Shown: one piece after another, positions 1 through 10,075 of the stretch
Position numbering within the stretch: the stretch's first letter is position 1
Layout: every line of letters begins with the position of its first letter
Source of the DNA: Streptomyces violaceorubidus
GTDB taxonomy: Bacteria; Actinomycetota; Actinomycetes; Streptomycetales; Streptomycetaceae
Length of the DNA: 15,470 nt
NCBI RefSeq assembly: GCF_000717995.1
Contig: NZ_JODM01000055.1
Coordinates: 1-15,470 of the forward strand
Reading direction: 5' to 3'
Translations under genes and position numbers: made by a program
The notes under the pieces: model-generated
Databases searched by the model: none
What the model saw: only the letters and a program-made list of their open reading frames with translations
Told to the model about the DNA's origin: nothing

Positions 1-651
1 GACCAGCAGGTCAAACTCCGCGGCCACCGCATCGAACTCGGCGAGATCGAAACCGTCCTGCGTTCTCACCCAGCCGTCACCCAGGCAGCCGTACTCGTCC
101 GCGACGAACGCCTCGTCGCCTACGTCGTGGGACAGAACACCGGCGACCTGCGCGACCACGCCGCCCAGACCCTGCCCGCCTACATGGTCCCCTCCGCCTT
201 CGTCACCCTCGACGACCTCCCCCTGACCGCCAACGGCAAACTCGACCGCAAGGCCCTCCCCGACCCCGACTTCGACACCACGACCACCACGGAACACCGC
301 GCCCCGCGTACTCCCCACGAGGAAGCCTTGTGCGCCCTCTTCGCTGATGTCCTCGGCGTCAGCCGGGTCGGCATCGACGACGACTTCTTCGACCTGGGCG
401 GCGACAGCATCCGGTCCTTGCGGCTGGTGTCCCAGGCGCGTCGCTCGGGAGCGGTCTTCACGGTGAGGGACGTGTTCGACCACCGGACGGTCGCCGGGCT
501 GGCGGCCGCGCACGCCGGGAGCCCGGCGGTGGAGACGACACCGACGGTGGCCGTGGGCGCGGACGACGAGGCGGCCGGGTTCGACGACGCCGCACTGACG
601 GGGCTGAGTGCCGAGGAGCTCGAACGGTTGCAGGCGGAGTGGGAGGGCTGA
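1..651 (+). CDS. NRPS C-terminal fragment: end of A domain plus carrier domain (5' truncated)
   Basis: The reading frame is open from base 1, so this is the 3' end of a larger NRPS gene. The first residues, [14 protein letters not shown], match adenylation core A8. Core A10 ([10 protein letters not shown]) follows near 232-264 and supplies the catalytic lysine of the A domain. A peptidyl carrier domain follows, with [11 protein letters not shown] and the phosphopantetheine serine codon at 406-408. The protein ends in an acidic tail of about 45 residues ([16 protein letters not shown] at the end). There is no thioesterase, condensation or epimerization domain after the carrier. The last module therefore hands its chain to another protein, or is released by a stand-alone enzyme such as the hydrolase 58 bp downstream. 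The substrate pocket lies outside the window, so specificity cannot be read. Codon style changes within this fragment (see findings). Confidence 0.95.
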   Translation, partial: DQQVKLRGHRIELGEIETVLRSHPAVTQAAVLVRDERLVAYVVGQNTGDLRDHAAQTLPAYMVPSAFVTLDDLPLTANGKLDRKALPDPDFDTTTTTEHRAPRTPHEEALCALFADVLGVSRVGIDDDFFDLGGDSIRSLRLVSQARRSGAVFTVRDVFDHRTVAGLAAAHAGSPAVETTPTVAVGADDEAAGFDDAALTGLSAEELERLQAEWEG

Positions 652-709
652 TGGCTCCCCCGGCCGACGCACGACCACCCACCACTCGCCCTCGGGAAGG
701 AGAGCGCCC

Positions 710-1519
710 ATGGCCGTTGTCCCGGTCAACGGAATCAGACTGAACTACGAGGACTCCGGCGGGCCCGGCGAACCGGTCGTGCTCGTGATGGGCTCGGGAG
801 CCTCGGGCCGGGCATGGCACCTGCACCAGGTGCCGGCCCTGACGGCCGCCGGGTTCCGGGTCGTCACCTTCGACAACCGGGGCATCCCGCCGACGGACGT
901 GTGCGCCGAGGGGTTCACCGTGCGCGACCTGGCCGAGGACGTCATCGGCCTGGTCGAGTACCTGGGCCTTGGCCCGTGCCGGCTGGTGGGGACCTCGATG
1001 GGCGCGTACGTGGTGCAGGAGCTGGCGCTGCTGCGTCCCGCGTTGGTGCGGCAGGCGGTGCTGATGGCCACCCGTGGCCGGGTGGACGCCATGCGCCGGG
1101 CGCTGACCGCGGCCGAGATCGAGCTGTACGACTCGGGGGTCGAGCTGCCCCGGCGGTTCGACGCGGTGGTGCAGGCGATGCGGAACCTGTCGCCGCGCAG
1201 TCTCTCGGACGACACGGCCGTGCGGGACTGGCTGGACGTGCTGGAGGCGACGTCGGGGACCTCGCCGGGGGAACGGGTGCACATGACGCTGAACCCGGAG
1301 CCGGGCCGTCTCGACGCCTACCGGAACATCACCGTGCCGTGCCATGTCATCGCTTTCCAGGACGACTTGGTGACGCCTCCCGAACTGGGCCGTGAGGTCG
1401 CCGACGCCATTCCGGGCGCGACGTTCGAGGCGCTCGCGGGGTGCGGGCACTTCGGTTACCTGGAGGACCCGAGCGCGGTGAACAAGAGCATCGTCGAGTT
1501 CTTCCGACGGATTGCCTGA
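710..1519 (+). CDS. Stand-alone alpha/beta hydrolase of the NRPS cluster
   Basis: A 269-residue alpha/beta-hydrolase fold protein. I chose the ATG at 710 because GGGAAGGAG at 694-702 is a strong ribosome binding site 7 bases upstream and homology-like sequence starts at once (VNGIRLNYEDSG). An in-frame ATG at 608 would overlap the NRPS gene and add about 34 arginine-rich residues unlike the family. The nucleophile elbow is GTSMG with Ser96, the acid is likely Asp218 or Asp219 in FQDDLVTPP, and the base is His247 in GCGHFGYLEDP. The oxyanion-hole region is VMGSGAS near 26-32. The elbow is not the GHSMG typical of editing type II thioesterases; the overall look is closer to enol-lactonase or esterase-type hydrolases. 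Because the preceding NRPS lacks a thioesterase, it could release or cyclise the peptide, edit misloaded carriers, or process an intermediate. The sequence does not decide among these. Confidence 0.85.
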   Translation: MAVVPVNGIRLNYEDSGGPGEPVVLVMGSGASGRAWHLHQVPALTAAGFRVVTFDNRGIPPTDVCAEGFTVRDLAEDVIGLVEYLGLGPCRLVGTSMGAYVVQELALLRPALVRQAVLMATRGRVDAMRRALTAAEIELYDSGVELPRRFDAVVQAMRNLSPRSLSDDTAVRDWLDVLEATSGTSPGERVHMTLNPEPGRLDAYRNITVPCHVIAFQDDLVTPPELGREVADAIPGATFEALAGCGHFGYLEDPSAVNKSIVEFFRRIA

Positions 1520-1525
1520 ACGCCG

Positions 1526-1570
1526 TCCCTTCCCCCCTCCTCTTCTCGTCTTCCGACTTTCTCTTCCTCC
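1526..1570 (+). other. Pyrimidine tract between hydrolase and oxygenase genes
   Basis: The gap between the two genes is 75 bp. In it, 45 consecutive bases are almost all C or T, with only two G and one A. This is striking in a genome where G and C are usually balanced. A C-rich, G-poor RNA stretch is the kind of sequence Rho can load on, so the tract could tune readthrough from the NRPS into the downstream genes. It could also simply be an unstructured leader. Confidence 0.4.
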
Positions 1571-1594
1571 CGAATTCCAGCGAATCGAGGCCCC

Positions 1595-5062
<3,468 letters not shown>

Positions 5063-5066
<4 letters not shown>

Positions 5067-6463
5067 CCACGGAACAGTCGGCATTCCACGCGGCGGTGCT
5101 CGAGCCGTCCGCGGACCGTGCGGGCGCGGGCGCGCCCCCGGTGGACCCGGTGCTGCTGGCGACAACGGAGCTGCACGGCTCGCTGGAGGACGGTTCGCTG
5201 GACTCGATGAACTTTCTCAACGAGATCGCCCTGCGGTTCCCGGACGCCGTGTCGTTCGCCCCGGGCCGCCCTTACGAGGGTTTCTTCGACACCGGGTTGG
5301 TCCACGACTACCTGCGGCGCTTCGAGCGGTACCTGCGGGAGGAGAAGGGGTTCGACGAGGCCCAGGTGCGCCGGACGCTGCTCCAGTACGGGCGGACGAA
5401 GGGCATCGTGCACGAGTTGATCGCCCGTCATCTGGAGCTGGACGAGGGTGTCTCGGCGGATCCGGAGTCGATCGTGGTGACGGTGGGCTGCCAGGAGGCC
5501 ATGTTCCTGGCGCTTCGGGCGCTGCGGGCCGACGAGCGGGACGTGCTGCTCGCGGTGTCGCCTGCCTACGTGGGGATCACCGGTGCCGCCCGGCTCGTGG
5601 ACATGCCGGTGCTGGAGGTGCCGGCCGGGCCCCGGGGCGTGGACCTGGAGGCGCTGGCACGGGTGGCGCGGACGGCCAGGGAGCAGGGGCTGCGGCCGAG
5701 GGCCTGCTATCTGGTACCGGACTTCTCGAACCCGCTGGGCACGAGTCTCGACCTGGCGACGCGGCGCGAGCTGCTGGAGGTGGCGGAACGGGAGGACCTG
5801 CTGCTCCTGGAGGACAACCCGTACGGGTACTTCAGCGCGGACGGCGAACGGCTGCCGACCCTGAAGGCGCTGGACACCGGGCGGCGGGTCGTCTACCTCG
5901 GTTCGTTCGCCAAGACCGGGCTGCCCGGGGCGCGGATCGGGTACGTGGTGGCGGACCAGCCGGTCGCGGACCGGGAGGGCCGGGTCGGAGTGCTGGCCGA
6001 CCAGCTGTCGAAGATCAAGAGCATGCTCACGGTCAACACCTCGCCCCTGGCGCAGGCGGTGATCGGCGGCAAGCTGCTGGCCCACGGATGCGATCTGCGC
6101 TCGGCGAACGAGCGCGAGACCGAGGTGTACGCGGGCAACCTGCGACGGCTGCTGGACGGGCTGGCGCGGCACTTCCCGCCCGGCTGCGGCTCGGGGGTCA
6201 CCTGGAACGTGCCGCGGGGCGGGTTCTTCCTCGTGGTGAACGTGCCGTTCGCCGCGGACGAGGCGCTGCTCGAGGTCTCCGCCAGGGACCACGGGGTGCT
6301 GTGGACGCCGATGCGCTTCTTCGGCCGGGGGGACGGCGCGGACCGGCAGATCAGGCTGTCGTACAGCCTCGTCACGCCCGCGCAGATCGACGTGGGCCTG
6401 GAGCGGTTCGCCGCGCTGGTGGCCCGGCGGGTCGGGGAGGGTGTCGCGTGCGCTGCGCCGTGA
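5063..6463 (+). CDS. hpgT: 4-Hydroxyphenylglycine aminotransferase, PLP-dependent
   Basis: A fold-type I aminotransferase of 466 residues that transaminates 4-hydroxybenzoylformate to L-4-hydroxyphenylglycine; in this family tyrosine is a usual amino donor, which would regenerate 4-hydroxyphenylpyruvate. The PLP lysine is Lys284 in GSFAKTGLPGARIGY. Asn223 (FSNPLG), Asp251 and Tyr254 (EDNPYGY) contact the cofactor, Arg291 its phosphate, and Arg431 (QIRLSYS) the substrate carboxylate. The ATG at 5063 overlaps the hmo stop (ATGA) with a purine-rich GGGAGAG just before it, which fixes the start. The sequence alone cannot fully exclude another aromatic or aminoadipate-type aminotransferase, but position between hmo and a prephenate dehydrogenase makes HpgT nearly certain. 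It overlaps the next gene by 16 bp. Confidence 0.95.
6434..6441 (+). promoter_or_regulatory. Ribosome binding site that fixes the prephenate dehydrogenase start
   Basis: GGGGAGGG lies inside the end of hpgT, 6 bases before the GTG at 6448. It is the strongest site nearby and selects this GTG, which also places the NAD-binding GTGLIG motif at the expected distance from the N-terminus. Confidence 0.8.
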
Positions 6464-7551
6464 TCGTGGGCACCGGTCTGATCGGCACGTCGGTCGCGCT
6501 GGCCCTGCGCGAGCGGGGGGTGACGACCTATCTGATGGACAGCGATCCCACCGCCGCGCGTACGGCGGCGGCGTTGGGGGCGGGGCTGGCGCAGGAGCCG
6601 CCGGAGGTGGCGGACATCGCGGTGCTGGCCGTGCCGCCGGTACGGGTGGCGCCGGTGCTGGCGGATCTGCAGAAGCGGGGTACGGCCCGGTTCTACACGG
6701 ACGTGGCCAGCGTGAAGGGGCTGCCGCAGCGGGAGGTCGAGGCGCTCGGCTGCGAGTTGACGGCGGTGGTGGGCGGGCATCCGCTGGCCGGCGGGGAGCG
6801 GTCGGGGCCGCTGGCGGCGCGGGGTGATCTGTTCACCGGCCGGCCGTGGGTGCTGGTGCCGTCGGAGCACACCAGCGCGGTGGCGCTGAACACGGCGTTG
6901 GAACTGGTCGCGCTGTGCGGGGCCACGCCGGTGCTGCTGGACGGCGAGAGCCACGACCGGGCGGTGGCGCTGATCTCGCACGCCCCGCACCTGGTGGCCA
7001 GCCTGACCGCGGGGCGGCTGCTGGAGGGCGGTGAGTCGGCGCTGCGTCTGGCGGGCCAGGGGCTGCGGGACGTGACGCGGATCGCGGCGGGCAGTCCGGC
7101 GCTGTGGACGGACATCCTGTCGGCGAACCCGGTCCCGGTGGCCGAGGTGCTGGAGGCGCTGGCCGCGGACGCGCTGGCGGCGGCCGGGGCGCTGCGCCGG
7201 ATCGGCCGCAGGGACACGGACGCGGCGGCGGCCATGGACACGCTGACGGAGCTGTTGCAGCGCGGGGTGGACGGGCGGCGGGCGATCCCCGGCAAGCACG
7301 GGATGCCGGACGGCGCGTTGACGGCGGTGGAGGTGTCCGTGGGCGACAGTCCCGGCGAGTTGGCGCGGTTGTTCGCGGCCGCCGCGGCGGCCGGGGCGAA
7401 CGTGGAGGACGTCGGCATGGAGCACTCCGCGGACCAGCCGACGGGCCGGGCCAGGCTGGCGGTGCTGGAGTCCTCGGCCTCCGCGCTGGCCGAGGCGCTG
7501 GGCGCGGACGGCTGGGCGGTGCGGCTCGGGGACTGGCCCGGCGGCCCCTGA
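6448..7551 (+). CDS. pdh: Prephenate dehydrogenase with C-terminal ACT-like domain
   Basis: A TyrA-family dehydrogenase of 367 residues. It converts prephenate to 4-hydroxyphenylpyruvate, the substrate of HmaS, and so diverts shikimate flux into the pathway. The N-terminal Rossmann motif is GTGLIG at residues 8-13. The catalytic His is His111 in VGGHPLAG, SHAPHL (178-182) lines the helical dimer domain, and Arg211 in DVTRIAAGSPALW matches the prephenate-binding arginine. Residues from about 290 to 345 (LTAVEVSVGDSPGEL) look like an ACT domain, which in other TyrA proteins binds tyrosine for feedback control; whether it does so here is unknown. The gene starts inside hpgT, is the last of the row, and is followed by a strong palindrome. 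The symbol follows use in glycopeptide clusters; tyrA would be the housekeeping name. Confidence 0.93.
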   Translation: MRCAVIVGTGLIGTSVALALRERGVTTYLMDSDPTAARTAAALGAGLAQEPPEVADIAVLAVPPVRVAPVLADLQKRGTARFYTDVASVKGLPQREVEALGCELTAVVGGHPLAGGERSGPLAARGDLFTGRPWVLVPSEHTSAVALNTALELVALCGATPVLLDGESHDRAVALISHAPHLVASLTAGRLLEGGESALRLAGQGLRDVTRIAAGSPALWTDILSANPVPVAEVLEALAADALAAAGALRRIGRRDTDAAAAMDTLTELLQRGVDGRRAIPGKHGMPDGALTAVEVSVGDSPGELARLFAAAAAAGANVEDVGMEHSADQPTGRARLAVLESSASALAEALGADGWAVRLGDWPGGP

Positions 7552-7582
7552 GCGCACGCCCACGGTCCGGAACCGGAGAAGA

Positions 7583-7634
7583 ACGGAACGCCGGTCCTCC
7601 TCCCTCACGTGAGGGAGGAGGACCGGCGTTCCGT
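7583..7634. terminator. 52-bp perfect palindrome, probable bidirectional terminator
   Basis: The 26-base left arm (7583-7608) is perfectly complementary to the right arm (7609-7634), centred on CACGTG, with no mismatches. It begins 32 bp after the prephenate dehydrogenase stop and lies about 250 bp beyond the regulator stop, between converging genes. There is no long T-tract, which is normal for high-GC actinomycete terminators. Confidence 0.85.
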
Positions 7635-7696
7635 CGTGTGTGTCCAAACGGCGGTACGGACGGCCGCAGGTGCACGCGTGGCGTCCCGGCGCGCGC

Positions 7697-7720
7697 CCTG
7701 GCGCGCCCGGGCGCGCCAGG
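7697..7720. repeat. 24-bp perfect GC-only-core palindrome
   Basis: A self-complementary 24-mer centred on CCCGGG with CCTGGCGCGC outer arms, perfect over its full length. In RNA it would form a compact hairpin. It could be a second terminator for transcripts coming from the regulator side. Confidence 0.7.
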
Positions 7721-7722
7721 AC

Positions 7723-7778
7723 GACGGCACGACGGCACGACGACGCGACGGCGCGACGGAGCAATGGCGCGACGGAGT
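7723..7778. repeat. 8-bp imperfect tandem array (seven units)
   Basis: Seven contiguous 8-bp units of the form GACGGCAC / GACGGCGC / GACGGAGC, the first two identical and the rest with one to three changes. It starts two bases after the 24-bp palindrome. Confidence 0.75.
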
Positions 7779-7811
7779 GCGGGTGGAGCGTAGGAGAAGC
7801 GGTACCGGGCG

Positions 7812-7856
7812 GTGCGGGCCGTGCGGACCATGCGGGCCGTGCGGGCCGTGCGGGCC
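7812..7856. repeat. 9-bp tandem array GTGCGGGCC (five units)
   Basis: Five contiguous 9-bp units, three of them exactly GTGCGGGCC and two with one change each (units two and three). The array ends 26 bp before the regulator stop codon. Confidence 0.85.
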
Positions 7857-7882
7857 GTGGCGGGCGCGCCAGGCTGGACGCG

Positions 7883-8905
7883 TCAGGAGGCCTGGTAGGC
7901 CATGTGCACGGGAGCGGCGATCCGCTGGCGGGGAAACCGCTGGCGAGCGCGCGGGACCATCGTGTCCGCGGCGTCGGGGACGCGTCGCGTCTGGGTCGGC
8001 ACGGCGAGGGCGGGGCCCATGCCGTTGAGAACTGCGCGGCCCAGATCGGTGATGCGGTGCGTGACGGTATTGCGGTCACGTTCCGAACGGATCAGCCCGG
8101 CATTGCGCAGGACCCCGGTGTGCTGGCTGACGGCCGCCGCCGAGGTGCCGACGTGCCGGGCGAGTTCACTGGTCGTTCCGCCGGCCAGCGTGAGGCGGAG
8201 AAGCTGGGCCCGGGTGCGGCCCATCAGGGCGTCCAGTGCTTCCATGTCCCGGGCGTGGGTATTCCAAAGAGTCTCTTTCACGCCGTTCTGGGAACTGACG
8301 GAGAAAACGAGAACCGGAAGCGCACTGGTGCCGGCTACGTTTCGGAGTAAGACTGCGGGACGGGCGCCGAGAAAAACGGAGGGAGCGAGCAGGAGACCTC
8401 TTCCGGTAAGATCGAAATGACGATTCTCTCCGTTTTGCATCTCCAGATACTGGCCATTCCAGGATATCTGCGGGTGCAGCGAAGCCAGAAGGCTTTCGTT
8501 ATTGCCGGAGGATCTCTCCATCAGTCTTTCCCGTACCGTGGTCAGATGAGCGAGCATCTGCTCCCAATAGGGGCTGACGGACACCTCGGCGTAGCGCTCC
8601 ATTGCGGTGCGGATGTCGCTGCGGCTGAGTCCGGAGACCTCGGCGCGCTCTCCCGATATCGCGCCCTCTCCCTGGGACAGTAGCCAGGTGAGGTCCGGTG
8701 ACCTGCGAAGCGCTTCAACGACCCCCCGGTCGAGCTGTCCCGAACGCAGTCGGGCCGTGACCTGTTTGCGCCACTCCCTGAACGCCGGCTCCGCCCTGGT
8801 GCCCATGTGCTGGAGGGAGAAAACCGCCTCCGCCGCAGGCCCCAGGGTCGTCATTATGTGTATGTTTTCCACCGTGTCACGACTAAGACGTATTCGCTGC
8901 ATCAT
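7883..8905 (-). CDS. Winged-helix (ArsR-like) transcriptional regulator with long N-terminal domain
   Basis: A 340-residue protein with an ArsR/SmtB-like DNA-binding domain near its C-terminal third: TSELARHVGTSAAAVSQHTGVLRNAGLI at about 245-272 is a helix-turn-helix, followed by the wing SERDRNTVTHRIT. The first ~230 residues have no motif I recognise; this long-N-terminus design is common in actinomycete regulators annotated simply as winged HTH or ArsR family. No metal-binding CxC pattern is seen, so it is probably not a metal sensor. The start is MetMet at 8905/8902 after a G-rich, weak ribosome binding site. The gene has lower GC than its surroundings, uses rare ATA codons near its start, and has a TTA codon (Leu186). 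It lies between the Hpg operon and the exporter genes, so control of the cluster or exporter is likely but unproven. Confidence 0.85.
   Translation of the reverse strand: MMQRIRLSRDTVENIHIMTTLGPAAEAVFSLQHMGTRAEPAFREWRKQVTARLRSGQLDRGVVEALRRSPDLTWLLSQGEGAISGERAEVSGLSRSDIRTAMERYAEVSVSPYWEQMLAHLTTVRERLMERSSGNNESLLASLHPQISWNGQYLEMQNGENRHFDLTGRGLLLAPSVFLGARPAVLLRNVAGTSALPVLVFSVSSQNGVKETLWNTHARDMEALDALMGRTRAQLLRLTLAGGTTSELARHVGTSAAAVSQHTGVLRNAGLIRSERDRNTVTHRITDLGRAVLNGMGPALAVPTQTRRVPDAADTMVPRARQRFPRQRIAAPVHMAYQAS
8348..8350 (-). promoter_or_regulatory. In-frame TTA leucine codon in the regulator gene
   Basis: On the minus strand the codons read GTC TTA CTC for Val-Leu-Leu (Leu186). In Streptomyces, TTA is read only by the bldA tRNA and is concentrated in cluster regulators, where it ties expression to development. 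Confidence 0.9.
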
Positions 8906-8913
8906 TCCCCCAC

Positions 8914-8928
8914 CCCGGCAAAGCCGGG
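8914..8928. promoter_or_regulatory. Inverted repeat at the predicted regulator transcription start
   Basis: CCCGGC-AAA-GCCGGG is a perfect 6-bp inverted repeat that abuts the candidate -10 box at 8929-8934 and lies 8 bp before the start codon. It could be an operator or a short leader hairpin overlapping the ribosome binding site. Confidence 0.45.
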
Positions 8929-8934
8929 ATCATA
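8929..8934 (-). promoter_or_regulatory. Candidate -10 box for the regulator
   Basis: The minus strand reads TATGAT, a close match to the TANNNT -10 consensus, 23 bp upstream of the ATG. No good -35 hexamer is found 16-18 bp further upstream, so the promoter may need an activator or may use another sigma factor. Confidence 0.4.
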
Positions 8935-8961
8935 CAGCCCAAGCCCTATCACCCGGACCGC

Positions 8962-8973
8962 TCACTTCTGTGA
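8962..8973. promoter_or_regulatory. TCAC-N4-GTGA dyad upstream of the regulator
   Basis: A short perfect dyad with a 4-bp spacer, about 28 bp upstream of the candidate -10 box, so it would lie near the -35 region. The position suits an operator for a dimeric regulator, possibly autoregulation. Such short dyads also occur by chance. Confidence 0.3.
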
Positions 8974-9219
8974 AATGCGACGATCAGGCAACCGGAGCTA
9001 TGCTCTCCAGGTCGCCTGAACCAAAGTAACAAACGAGATTCGGCCGCGGTAGGGGGGGTAGATCTTCAGCGCGTACTAAAAGTCTTGACGAGCGAAGCGG
9101 AAGGTGGTAGGGATGTCCTCTTTCACCCGTATCGTCAATGATTGCTTTCGAGATCGACTTCGGGGACGTACACAAGAACTTAAGGATTGAATTGGATTGA
9201 AGGCCGTACGGGCGGGGAA

Positions 9220-9264
9220 GATGGCGGCGGCCATCAACGGGGGATGGTGTAGGCCGCCGCCATC
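9220..9264 (-). terminator. Hairpin after the ABC permease gene
   Basis: GATGGCGGCGGCC at 9220-9232 pairs perfectly with 9252-9264, giving a 13-bp GC-rich stem with a 19-base loop. On the minus strand it starts 3 bp after the permease stop, the expected place for a terminator of the exporter operon. Confidence 0.75.
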
Positions 9265-9267
9265 GTC

Positions 9268-10071
9268 TCAGGCGTCCCGCTTGCGCAGGACGATGTAGCC
9301 GGCGATCTGAGAGGCGGCCACCCAGACCAGCACGACCAGGAGCGCGCCCATCCGGCCGTACGGTTCGGTGTCGCCGTCCATCAGGTGCTGGCCGGCCGTG
9401 GAGGGCAGGTAGTCCAGGATCTTCTTGGTGAAGTCGCTGCTGGACAGCGCCAGGGCACCGGGCAGACCCGCCAGGATCATGAACACCGTCGTCAGGGTGC
9501 CGACGGCACTGCGGATCGCCGCGCCGATGCCGATCGAGAAGACGCCCATCAGCGCGATGTAGACACCGGTGCACACGATCGTCGGCACCGCCTTGCCGAG
9601 GTCGGCGTCGGCGTACTCGAACAGCAGGGGTGCGGTCGTGACGGTGCCGACCAGGGCGAGCAGCGTGCCCACCACGAACATCACGGGCGCGGCGACCGCC
9701 GACTTCGCGAACAGCATCCGGCCGCGCACCGGCACGCACTGGAGCGTGGTCCGGATGCTGCCCGTGGAGTACTCGGTGGTGATGGCCAGCATCGCCAGGG
9801 CGATCACGGCGAACTGCACCATGTTCACGGCCAGGACCATCGGGTGGGCGATGGCGATGTCCGTGTCGACGTTGTCGCTGCGGTTGCTGTTGGCCATGCT
9901 CACGCCCAGGCCGGGCGCGAAGAGGGCCATCAGCGCGGCGGACCCGATCAGACACCACCAGGTGGCCCGCACGGACCACAGCTTGGTCCACTCCGCGCCG
10001 ATGGCACCCGCGGTGCCGCCACGTCCCTGCCGCGCCGCGGGGGCACGGGTGCTCACAGCAGTGCTCGACAT
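9268..10071 (-). CDS. ABC-2 type transporter permease
   Basis: A 267-residue integral membrane protein with about six hydrophobic segments (roughly residues 36-58, 78-98, 124-148, 163-186, 189-209 and 241-262), the usual number for ABC-2 exporter permeases. The cytoplasmic lead-in EWTKLWSVRATWW and the EYSTGSIRTTL segment after the second helix are typical of actinomycete members. It starts 4 bp after the ATPase stop, with GAGG 9 bases before the ATG, so the two genes form one operon. With its ATPase it probably exports the peptide or protects the producer, by analogy with similar pairs in NRPS clusters. The substrate cannot be read from sequence. Confidence 0.9.
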   Translation of the reverse strand: MSSTAVSTRAPAARQGRGGTAGAIGAEWTKLWSVRATWWCLIGSAALMALFAPGLGVSMANSNRSDNVDTDIAIAHPMVLAVNMVQFAVIALAMLAITTEYSTGSIRTTLQCVPVRGRMLFAKSAVAAPVMFVVGTLLALVGTVTTAPLLFEYADADLGKAVPTIVCTGVYIALMGVFSIGIGAAIRSAVGTLTTVFMILAGLPGALALSSSDFTKKILDYLPSTAGQHLMDGDTEPYGRMGALLVVLVWVAASQIAGYIVLRKRDA

Positions 10072-10075
10072 GGGA

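Larger units (their letters stand above)
7552..7882. other. Convergent noncoding stretch between the Hpg operon and the regulator
   Basis: No credible gene lies in these 331 bp. They hold a 52-bp perfect palindrome, a second 24-bp perfect palindrome, an 8-bp tandem array and a 9-bp tandem array, each listed separately. Both flanking genes end here, so the stretch mainly has to stop two converging transcripts. Confidence 0.8.
8906..9267. other. Noncoding stretch upstream of the regulator and downstream of the permease
   Basis: These 362 bp contain no gene I can support. They are less GC-rich than the flanks. They hold the likely regulator promoter with nearby inverted repeats on one side and a terminator-like hairpin after the permease on the other. 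A pair of GGATTGAA direct repeats (9184-9191 and 9194-9201) lies between. The centre, about 8985-9180, shows only a run of seven Gs and no convincing RNA gene. Confidence 0.7.

Noticed and set aside
608..709. Upstream in-frame ATG for the hydrolase
   Set aside because: It would overlap the NRPS gene and add an arginine-rich leader. The ATG at 710 has a strong ribosome binding site and begins at the conserved fold.
8417..8683. Short plus-strand frame antisense to the regulator
   Set aside because: No ribosome binding site and no family resemblance; the regulator's helix-turn-helix frame explains this DNA.
9085..9113. Plus-strand promoter-like TTGACG with a weak TAGGGA 17 bp on
   Set aside because: The -10 match is poor and no plus-strand gene follows it before the leftward permease.
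8984..9991. Minus-strand frame of about 335 codons overlapping the permease
   Set aside because: It is out of frame with the permease, lacks membrane segments and is Arg/His/Gly-rich. The in-frame permease has proper hydrophobic segments and a coupled start.
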